The position numbers were made by a program, and so were the translations under genes. The notes beneath the pieces were generated by a model that was given only the letters and a program-made list of their open reading frames with translations, made no database searches and was not told the DNA's origin. Positions 54,844-64,000 of a DNA stretch of 64,000 bases are shown here, one piece after another (position 1 is the first letter of the stretch; each line of letters opens with the position of its first letter). The DNA is from Poecilobothrus nobilitatus (Eukaryota > Arthropoda > Insecta > Diptera > Dolichopodidae): NCBI GenBank assembly GCA_947095535.1, contig OX352772.1, positions 118,321,997 through 118,385,996 on the forward strand, written 5' to 3'.

Positions 54844-56216
54844 AATTATATATATATATATATATACATGTAAATAGATATAGAAAATAATATAGAATTA
54901 ATTTAAGAATAAGAAAAAAAAATAAAATCTTAACATTTTTATATTTGTTTTTTTTTTTTTTTTTTGTGGATTTTTTCAATATGAACTGATTTGGTTTTTG
55001 AAATAAGTTAATTAACATCATTTTATATACATTTGTAAAATATTATAGAAGAAGGAGAAAATCATGCCTCCCAACCTACAATATGTTTTTAACATGATAT
55101 CATTAAATTTTTTTTTTTTTTTTTGTATCCAATATCAATTTATTTGTAATTATAATGAACATACATCTAACCACAAATATTACACATTAAATATTAATGA
55201 ATTTATTATGCAATACCTGTTGCAACTTTTTCAATGTATAAATTAGTTGTTATTAAAATAAAATATAAAATGTAATGTAAACATTATTGAAAGACATTAT
55301 AAAAAAAAAACCTTGATTTGACTATTTACACATTGTTGCACATTCATTTGACTCATTAAACATATGTGTGTTATTAACATACTTAAAACTTTTAACACAC
55401 AAACACACACACACATATCCCAGGCAGCAAATTTTTTATTTAGTAAATTTTTTTTCTAATATGATACAACATTGGTTAGTACATATTTATTATTATTATT
55501 TTATAATTTAACAGAGTATTTCTATATACTAAATAAAGCATAAATTATGTATTTGTCAAGTTGTTGTTGTTTCATTAATTTATATTGATTATTGATTTTG
55601 TGGTTAGAAAACGTAACTACCTAAAAAAAAAAGTTATTAAGAATAATCCTGCAATTAGATCATTCATTAGATATTATTTACACAAATTAATTTTATAAAT
55701 ACATATGGAAGTTAGACATACATTTTTTTTTTTTTTTTTTTAATTTTACAGGTTTTAAATGTTTACATTTTTTTTTTATTGAAAATTAAATATTCCTTTC
55801 ACTTTTTCATATAGTGTTAGGATAAAATAATATAAAAAATTTTATGTATATCTTAAATACTTCGACATCTATTATGAAAAGTGCAAATGCAATTTTCCAC
55901 ATCATGACTTTGTTGGTATATATATAGTTTCAATTTTGTAATAATTTGATTAATATGCAACATTGTAGTAATTCATTAGAAAAACTCAATATTCCTTTTA
56001 TGTTCTGATATGTTATATATATATACATTCAAATTATGCAATCAAGTTAGTTTCGGTTTATCTATATAGAATTTGAAAAATTTGTATATATATACAATTA
56101 ACTTCTTCAGTTTACGTGTTAAATCACTAAATTAAAGTTAAAGTCATTTATAGACTAAATTAATATTGTTTTAATATAAGAAAAGGACACTAACAAAAAA
56201 AAAAAAAAAAATAAAA
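54844..56216. other. AT-rich spacer before polB
   Basis: No gene is supported: TA dinucleotide run at ~54851-54866, T runs at ~54949-54965, 55109-55124 and ~55723-55741, a short ACACAC run at ~55401-55415, and no conserved blocks. This long spacer holds the polB promoter; only weak TATA-like sequences (e.g. ~56035) are seen. Confidence 0.5.
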
Positions 56217-59200
56217 ATGAGTTCAGAAAACAAAAGAATTAAATTGCAATGTGATAAATGTGAAAAAGTATTCACAAGATCTGACAATTTGAAAAGACAT
56301 AAATGTGAAACACAATTAAAACATAATTTTGAAATATGTAAAAAATCATTTAATAGAAATGATAGTTTATTAAGACATAAAAAGAGACATCAAAAAAATT
56401 TGGAAAATGTAAAATTTTGCAGTAAGTGCAAATCAAACGTTACTACCACTTTGTGGAACTACCACATCCGAACAAATAAACATAAAAGTAATGCAGCAGA
56501 AGTAATTAGATCTAATGTTAGACATATTGATGAACATTTTCAAAATAGAATAGAAACGTTTATTAGAGATAATGATGATGAAAGCATACTAAACCCATTA
56601 AACTTTCTGGAAAAGGCTCAGACCGACATAATTGAATTATTGATGCAATCATTAAAAAAGCACAACGCTATAAAAGTAAATCTTGAGTTTTTTTGGTGAA
56701 TATATAAAACCAACAGAAGAAGAGTTTGAAAATATATCAATCAAATCTTTTCAAACTCGAATGTTTAGTATTACACAAGCAGATGATCTTAATGATTTTT
56801 TTCAAAAGGCTAAAGAACTTATTCAACAACAAGCAGAAGACTTCCAAGAAAAAGACAGTGGTTGAGCGTTAATCAGGATTTTACATATTGAAATAAATAT
56901 CAATAAATTTGAACCAATACGTGTGTCTAGTTATATTAAACTACCGAAAAGCATAGAAGAGAAAAAAGCATGCGTTAATATTCAAAATAAAGACAACTTC
57001 TGTTTCAAGTGGTGTTTAGTATCAGCTTTACAAACTTACATTCAAAATGCTGAACGAATATCTTCATATAAACCTAATAATATTTCTCTACCCATAGTCG
57101 AGCTAGAGTTTGGTGATGTACAACAGCTTAACTTTAGCACTATGCAATTTCCAGCTAAATTGAACGAGTTATATTTATTTGAAGAACTAAATAGTGAAAT
57201 AAGTATTAATTTGTTTGGACTGGAAGTTATTAATAAAAAATATGAGGTTGTAGGACCATTCTATTTAACAAAATCAGAAAAAAAATACCATGTAAATTTA
57301 TTGCTATTGGAAAAGGATGATAAATTTCATTTTGTTTATATTAAAAATTTATCAAGGTTAATAAGTAGTTCTGTAACAAAACATATACATGAAATTTATA
57401 TTTGTAATATGTGTTTGCAACATTTTCATACATTACAACAGCGTGATTTACATAAAATTGAATGCAATAAAGTCGTTACAAAACTTCCATCTATTGAGAA
57501 AAATACACTCGAGTTTAAAAATTATAAACAACAATTAGAAACACCTTTTGTTATTTATGCTGATGCTGAGAGTATTTTACAACCTATTGCAACATGCAGT
57601 TCTAATCCAATGATGTCTTCAACAACAAATATTCATCAACATGTTCCAGTAACTTTCTCCTACTACATTAAATGTTCTTTTGATGATAATCAAAGCTGTT
57701 ACAAAGAGTTTGTTGGAGCTAACTGTGCTAAGGAATTTGTCATATCGTTAACAAAAACATGTAGTGAATTATATAAAAATATATTTATGATGCCAAAGCC
57801 AATGAATCTATTAACACTTGATGAGCAGATTCAACAATTAATTCAGGAAAATTGTCACATATGTGGTAAGCATTTAGCTTTTAATGATAGAATTAGAGAC
57901 TATTGTCACTTTACTAGTAATTATAGAGGACCCGCTCATTCTAAATGTAATTTATTATATAGGCGGCCAAATTTTTTTCCTATATTTTTTCACAATTTTT
58001 CCGGTTATGATTGCCATCTTTTATTTAAAGAACTAAACGAAGTGAATGGACATATTGGTGTCATTCCTTTGAATAAAGAACGTTATATTTCATTATCTAA
58101 AAAAATTACAATAGATAAAAATCATTCATTTTATTCACGTTTTCTCGATAGCTTTATATTTATGGCTTCTAGCCTTGATTCTTTATATAAAAATTTAAAT
58201 GAAAACTATTTGTTTCATATAAAAAAAGAATTCAATAATAATGAAAAATTAAACTTATGACTCGAAAGGGAGTTTTTCGCTATGAGTATTTAAATTCCAT
58301 TGAACAACTTGACGAAAGAAGTTTACCTTCACAAGAAGCTTTTACCAATCATATGACAAACACATCATGTTCTGATGAAGACTACCTTCATGCAATTAAT
58401 GTATGGAATACGTTTGATTGTCAAAACTAATGGGACTATTTAAAACTATTTAAAACAGATGTGCTTATTTTGACTGATTTTGAAAACTTTCGAAAAATAT
58501 GTTACAAAATTTATTCTTTAGATCCTGCAAATTTTTATACTACCCCAGGTTTGTCATGGGTAGCTATGTTAAAATACACAGATATCAAATTACAATTATT
58601 AACTGATATTGATATGTATAATTTCTTTTAAAAAGGGATACGTGGTGGAATTAGTCAGTGCTCACTTAGACATTCAGTAGTAAATAATAAATTCATGGCA
58701 GAATCTTATAAAAGAAACGAACCTTCCAAATACATAGTATATGAAGACGCTAACAATTTATATGGATGGGCAATGATCCAATATTTACCACATAAAGATT
58801 TTCAGTGGGTTGACGTTACTGAAAATATTGATGTGCTTTCAGTTGCCGATGATTCGGAAACTGGTTACGTTTTAGAAGTGAATTTAGATTACCCACAACA
58901 TTTACATGATTTGCACAATGATTTTCCTTTTTGTGCTGAAAACAAAGTTCCACCAACAGGTAAAATTCCCAAACTCTTAGTTGACTTAACAAACAAACAC
59001 AAATACATAATCCATTATCGAAATTTAAAACAGTGTCTTCGAAACGGTTTAATTCTTAAGAAAATTTATAGAGTGCTAAAATTAACACAAAGCAATTGGT
59101 TCAAAAAATATATTGATTTAAATAACTCACATAGGTCAGTTGCTAAAAATGCTTTCGAAAAAGATTATTTTAAATTAATGAATAATGCCGTTTTCGGTAA

Positions 59201-59905
59201 AACCATGGAAAATGTAGATAAAAGAAAAAATGTTAAAATAGCTACCTCTTGGGAAAGTCAAGGAAGACATTTAGGTGCACGAGCATTAATAGCAAAACCA
59301 AATTATCATAGCCAATCAATAGAACAATCTAAGTAGAACAATCTAAAATACTTATGTATGATTTTCATTATGATTACATTAAGCCTAAATATGGCAGTAA
59401 AGTTTTTTTAAATTACACAGAGACTGACAGTTTTATTTACACTATACAGACAGATGATTTTTACGCTGACATATACAGTGACATACCACAACGTTTTGAT
59501 ACATCCGATTATCCATCTGATTATCCATCAATTTATTTAATTTCCCTCTATTGAATTAAAAAGTTCTTGCTCTTTTTTTAAAGATGAATTTAATGGAAAA
59601 ATTTTTTCTGAATTTATAGGATTAAAATCTAAAATGTATTTTCTTCAAACACATGAAAATAAAACTGTTAAAAAAGCAAAAGGAATAAAAAAATATATTG
59701 TCAATAGTTTAACGTTAATAACTACAAAAATTGTTTGTTAAAAAATTAAGTTTGTTTAAGAGAAATGAAAATATTTAGATCACATTTACATACAATTTAT
59801 ACACAGAATTTAAATAAAGTAGCTTTAAGTTCATTAGATAATAAAAGATATGTAATCGCAGATAAAATAAACACATATGCTTGGGGCATTATGCCATTGA
59901 GCAAT
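56217..59905 (+). pseudogene. Zinc-finger protein-primed PolB of lineage 1 (copy C1)
   Basis: ATG 56217. N-terminal C2H2-type fingers (CDKCEKVFTRSDNLKRHKC and two more) are followed by EKDSGWAL-equivalent, KKACVNIQNKDNFCFKW, ExoI-type YADAESIL, HNFSGYDCHLL, motif A EDANNLYGWAM, motif B KLMNNAVFGKTMEN, and motif C NYTETDSFIY, in which the first Asp of the normal DTD is Glu. Damage: T-run slip ~56690, TGA ~56863, frameshift ~58257, TAA ~58430, TAA ~58629, a deletion of ~30 residues at ~59335, later shifts. The 3' part is duplicated from 60269 on. The catalytic change and lesions mean it is dead. Confidence 0.9.
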
Positions 59906-60268
59906 AATTGTAAAACAAAAAAATCAAGTTTTTGTTAGTTTAGTTTTAATAAAAAAAATATAATTTAAAGATGAATAAAAAGAAAAAAAATATATTATTT
60001 AAACCAACAGGAACAAACTTGTTGTTTTTTATTACAAAAAAAAAAAAAAAATCGAATCTTAAGTGTATTCAATAATTTTTAGCTTAACGAAGTTTTTAAG
60101 CTGTTGAAAACTTTAAATAAAACCAGAGACAAATAAAAAACGTTTCTTAAATATAAAAATATATAAATTGACAGTAAAAGTTTAGATAAAATTCAAATTT
60201 ATCTGATTATTTATATTTTAATTTAACTATAAAACTTCTCAAAGTTCATATTATTTCATTATATTTTT
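56895..60268. repeat. Tandem duplication, copy 1 (3.37 kb)
   Basis: The interval from AAATATCAATAAATTTGAAC inside polB through the polB 3' end and ~360 bases of non-coding DNA is followed immediately by a second, nearly identical copy (60269-63641), offset 3374 bases. The gene-free tail 59906-60268 is included. Confidence 0.95.
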
Positions 60269-63200
60269 AAATATCAATAAATTTGAACCAATACGTGTGT
60301 CTAGTTATATTAAACTACCGAAAAGCATAGAAGAGAAAAAAGCATGCGTTAATATTCAAAATAAAGACAACTTCTGTTTCAAGTGGTGTTTAGTATCAGC
60401 TTTACAAACTTACATTCAAAATGCTGAACGAATATCTTCATATAAACCTAATAATATTTCTCTACCCATAGTCGAGCTAGAGTTTGGTGATGTACAACAG
60501 CTTAACTTTAGCACTATGCAATTTCCAGCTAAATTGAACGAGTTATATTTATTTGAAGAACTAAATAGTGAAATAAGTATTAATTTGTTTGGACTGGAAG
60601 TTATTAATAAAAAATATGAGGTTGTAGGACCATTCTATTTAACAAAATCAGAAAAAAAATACCATGTAAATTTATTGCTATTGGAAAAGGATGATAAATT
60701 TCATTTTGTTTATATTAAAAATTTATCAAGGTTAATAAGTAGTTCTGTAACAAAACATATACATGAAATTTATATTTGTAATATGTGTTTGCAACATTTT
60801 CATACATTACAACAGCGTGATTTACATAAAATTGAATGCAATAAAGTCGTTACAAAACTTCCATCTATTGAGAAAAATACACTCGAGTTTAAAAATTATA
60901 AACAACAATTAGAAACACCTTTTGTTATTTATGCTGATGCTGAGAGTATTTTACAACCTATTGCAACATGCAGTTCTAATCCAATGATGTCTTCAACAAC
61001 AAATATTCATCAACATGTTCCAGTAACTTTCTCCTACTACATTAAATGTTCTTTTGATGATAATCAAAGCTGTTACAAAGAGTTTGTTGGAGCTAACTGT
61101 GCTAAGGAATTTGTCATATCGTTAACAAAAACATGTAGTGAATTATATAAAAATATATTTATGATGCCAAAGCCAATGAATCTATTAACACTTGATGAGC
61201 AGATTCAACAATTAATTCAGGAAAATTGTCACATATGTGGTAAGCATTTAGCTTTTAATGATAGAATTAGAGACTATTGTCACTTTACTAGTAATTATAG
61301 AGGACCCGCTCATTCTAAATGTAATTTATTATATAGGCGGCCAAATTTTTTTCCTATATTTTTTCACAATTTTTCCGGTTATGATTGCCATCTTTTATTT
61401 AAAGAACTAAACGAAGTGAATGGACATATTGGTGTCATTCCTTTGAATAAAGAACGTTATATTTCATTATCTAAAAAAATTACAATAGATAAAAATCATT
61501 CATTTTATTCACGTTTTCTCGATAGCTTTATATTTATGGCTTCTAGCCTTGATTCTTTATATAAAAATTTAAATGAAAACTATTTGTTTCATATAAAAAA
61601 AGAATTCAATAATAATGAAAAATTAAACTTATGACTCGAAAGGGAGTTTTTCCCTATGAGTATTTAAATTCCATTGAACAACTTGACGAAAGAAGTTTAC
61701 CTTCACAAGAAGCTTTTACCAATCATATGACAAACACATCATGTTCTGATGAAGACTACCTTCATGCAATTAATGTATGGAATACGTTTGATTGTCAAAA
61801 CTAATGGGACTATTTAAAACTATTTAAAACAGATGTGCTTATTTTGACTGATGTTTTTGAAAACTTTCGAAAAATATGTTACAAAATTTATTCTTTAGAT
61901 CCTGCAAATTTTTATACTACCCCAGGTTTGTCATGGGCAGCTATGTTAAAATACACAGATATCAAATTACAATTATTAACTGATATTGATATGTATAATT
62001 TCTTTAAAAAAGGGATACGTGGTGGAATTAGTCAGTGCTCACTTAGACATTCAGTAGTAAATAATAAATTCATGGCAGAATCTTATAAAAGAAACGAACC
62101 TTCCAAATACATAGTATATGAAGACGCTAACAATTTATATGGATGGGCAATGATCCAATATTTACCACATAAAGATTTTCAGTGGGTTGACGTTACTGAA
62201 AATATTGATGTGCTTTCAGTTGCCGATGATTCGGAAACTGGTTACGTTTTAGAAGTGGATTTAGATTACCCACAACATTTACATGATTTGCACAATGATT
62301 TTCCTTTTTGTGCTGAAAACAAAGTTCCACCAACAGGTAAAATTCCCAAACTCTTAGTTGACTTAACAAACAAACACAAATACATAATCCATTATCGAAA
62401 TTTAAAACAGTGTCTTCGAAACGGTTTAATTCTTAAGAAAATTTATAGAGTGCTAAAATTCACACAAAGCAATTGGTTAAAAAAATATATTGATTTAAAT
62501 AACTCACATAGGTCAGTTGCTAAAAATGCTTTCGAAAAAGATTATTTTAAATTAATGAATAATGCCGTTTTCGGTAAAACCATGGAAAATGTAGATAAAA
62601 GAAAAAATGTTAAAATAGCTACCTCTTGGGAAAGTCAAGGAAGACATTTAGGTGCACGAGCATTAATAGCAAAACCAAATTATCATAGCCAATCAATAGA
62701 ACAATCTAAGTAGAACAGTCTAAAATACTTATGTATGATTTTCATTATGATTACATTAAACCTAAATATGGCAGTAAAGTTTTTTTAAATTACACAGAGA
62801 CTGACAGTTTAATTTACACTATACAGACAGATGATTTTTACGCTGACATATACAGTGACATACCACAACGTTTTGATACATCCGATTATCCATCTGATTA
62901 TCCATCAATTTATTTAATTTCCCTCTATTGAATTAAAAAGTTCTTGCTCTTTTTTTAAAGATGAATTTAATGGAAAAATTTTTTCTGAATTTATAGGATT
63001 AAAATCTAAAATGTATTTTCTTCAAACACATGAAAATAAAATTGTTAAAAAAGCAAAAGGAATAAAAAAATATATTGTCAATAGTTTAACGTTAATAACT
63101 ATAAAAATTGTTTGTTAAAAAATTAAGTTTGTTTAACAGAAATGAAAATATTTAGATCACATTTACATACAATTTATACACAGAATTTAAATAAAGTAGC

Positions 63201-63279
63201 TTTAAGTTCATTAGATAATAAAAGATATGTAATCGCAGATAAAATAAACACATATGCTTGGGGCATTATGCCATTGAGC
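60269..63279 (+). pseudogene. PolB C-terminal duplicate (copy C2)
   Basis: A second copy of the polB region from just before SSYIKLPKSIEEKK to the C terminus. It lacks the zinc-finger N terminus. It shares with copy C1 the frameshift before TRKGVF, the TAA in the DCQN block, the Glu in motif C and the deletion near 62710. It differs at a few places: DVFENF is complete here and lacks Val in C1, and FFKKGI is open here while C1 has a TAA. The shared lesions mean the sequence was broken before duplication. Confidence 0.9.
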
Positions 63280-63641
63280 AATAATTATAAAAAAAAAAAA
63301 TCAAGTTTTTGTTAGTTTAGTTTTAATAAAAAAAATATAATTTAAAGATGAATAAAAAGAAAAAAAATATATTATTTAAACCAACAGGAACAAACTTGTT
63401 GTTTTTTATTACAAAAAAAAAAAAAATCGAATCTTAAGTGTATTCAATAATTTTTAGCTTAACGAAGTTTTTAAGCTGTTGAAAACTTTAAATAAAACCA
63501 GAGACAAATAAAAAACGTTTCTTAAATATAAAAATATATAAATTGACAGTAAAAGTTTAGATAAAATTCAAATTTATCTGATTATTTATATTTTAATTTA
63601 ACTATAAAACTTCTCAAAGTTCATATTATTTCATTATATTT
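60269..63641. repeat. Tandem duplication, copy 2 (3.37 kb)
   Basis: The second unit of the tandem repeat. At its right edge (~63641) the sequence passes directly into the inverted terminal repeat (TCAACCGTTTAACTCAAAAC), while at the junction between units it passes into TTTAAATATCAATAAATTTG. No longer homology is visible at the junction beyond a few A/T bases. Confidence 0.95.
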
Positions 63642-63643
63642 CA

Positions 63644-64000
63644 ACCGTTTAACTCAAAACTTTTATTATTTATTTTATAAATAATATATTTATTATAACA
63701 AAACATTTCATTTAAAATTATTTTGTATATATTTCTTTATGTACCTATTCAAATCAAACTTTTTTTCAAGTAAATATTAAAGTTTAAACTTTAATAATAA
63801 TGAATTTTGAAAACTTTTCATATCTTTACCTAACTAATTTTTTTACTTAAGGTTAGAAGGACTTAAATTGTTATAATAGAATATAAATTTGACTTTTGGT
63901 AAATATGTTTAGCCTTTGTTAATAATTATTTCGTATTTAAACCAAACTTTGAAATTTTTAAACCCAAACTTTAAAAACTTTTCATATTTTTATCCTAATT
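63644..64000. repeat. Right terminal inverted repeat (partial)
   Basis: The reverse complement of this stretch matches the inner part of 44987-46075: CAACYGTTTAACT-type inner edge, TCATATCTTTACCTAACTAA, GTTATAATAGAA and TTTAAAAACTTTTCATATTT. The window ends inside it. Confidence 0.8.

Larger units (their letters stand above)
44987..64000. mobile_element. Nearly complete Maverick/Polinton element (lineage 1), right end beyond window
   Basis: The left terminus (~44987, beginning AGGAGGAGCTTTTTT) adjoins a disrupted polB of another Polinton. The inner part of the left terminal repeat reappears inverted at 63644-64000. Between them lie, left to right: integrase(-), small Cys protein(-), ATPase, small basic protein, X, penton, pVI-like, capsid, small protein, protease, Ser-rich protein (all +), antisense Cys protein(-), OB-like protein(-), zinc-finger PolB(+), and a duplicated polB 3' half. 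That is the full expected Polinton set. Most genes have stops or frameshifts. At >=19 kb it is within the known Polinton size range once the 3.4-kb duplication is subtracted. Confidence 0.8.

Noticed and set aside
55064..55246. 60-codon frame before polB
   Set aside because: Low-complexity Phe/Tyr/Asn translation of a T-rich tract with no conserved block.

Overview
This window is AT-rich eukaryotic DNA, almost certainly from an insect. It holds no recognisable cellular single-copy gene. The best organism call is a higher (cyclorrhaphan) fly. Five copies of a ~1.55-kb dispersed repeat end in a GACGGAC-type short repeat followed by ACATGGCT and a TATACCC...GGGTATA terminal hairpin, the layout I know from Drosophila INE-1/DINE-1 elements. 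Mariner, hAT and LINE transposons of insect type are also present. The species is inferred, not shown.

Most coding sequence is virus-like Maverick/Polinton (adintovirus-like) DNA of at least two gene-content lineages. Lineage 1 carries: chromodomain integrase, packaging ATPase, a small basic protein, a conserved 'X' protein, penton-like protein, a pVI/pX-like basic protein, double-jelly-roll major capsid protein, adenain-like protease, an OB-like protein, and a zinc-finger protein-primed PolB. Lineage 2 carries: an A32/FtsK-like ATPase, a parvovirus-like phospholipase A2 protein, a fibre-like protein, an unknown conserved protein, a different penton/capsid pair, a different PolB, an exonuclease-like protein and an OB-like protein. 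Many genes overlap or abut by a few bases, as in compact viral genomes. Nearly all are broken by stops or frameshifts, so these are old endogenous copies.

Layout. 1-1005: end of an unknown gene and an integrase fragment. 1021-5056: three INE-1-like copies, two forming a large palindrome. 6.68-16.5 kb: a lineage-2 fragment (small Cys protein, fibre-like gene, unknown gene, ATPase, PLA2 protein) interrupted by a LINE (7.38-~10.5 kb, perhaps to 11.9 kb) and a hAT element (~12.95-15.0 kb). 16.65-20.38 kb: a lineage-1 capsid module lacking the ATPase P-loop, joined abruptly to lineage-2 sequence. 20.5-23.9 kb: acidic protein, divergent promoters, integrase, a mariner insertion, OB-like protein. 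24.07-25.62 kb: an almost complete INE-1-like copy. 25.7-30.25 kb: no genes, but foldback elements and several tRNA-like Pol III modules. 30.6-38.8 kb: lineage-2 PolB (with a probable 65-nt intron), penton, capsid and accessory genes. 38.85-40.2 kb: INE-1-like copy. 40.8 kb: an intact Cys-rich unknown gene. 41.67-44.98 kb: a second PolB, cut off at its N terminus exactly where the next element begins. 44.99 kb to the window end: a nearly complete lineage-1 Polinton with inverted terminal repeats, whose polB 3' half and downstream DNA are duplicated in tandem (3.37 kb).

The most notable points are the nesting of one Polinton in the polB of another, the tandem duplication of an already dead polB, the lineage-1/lineage-2 junction near 16.65 kb, the short intron in a Polinton polB, and a cluster of tRNA-like repeats that matches no family I can name.
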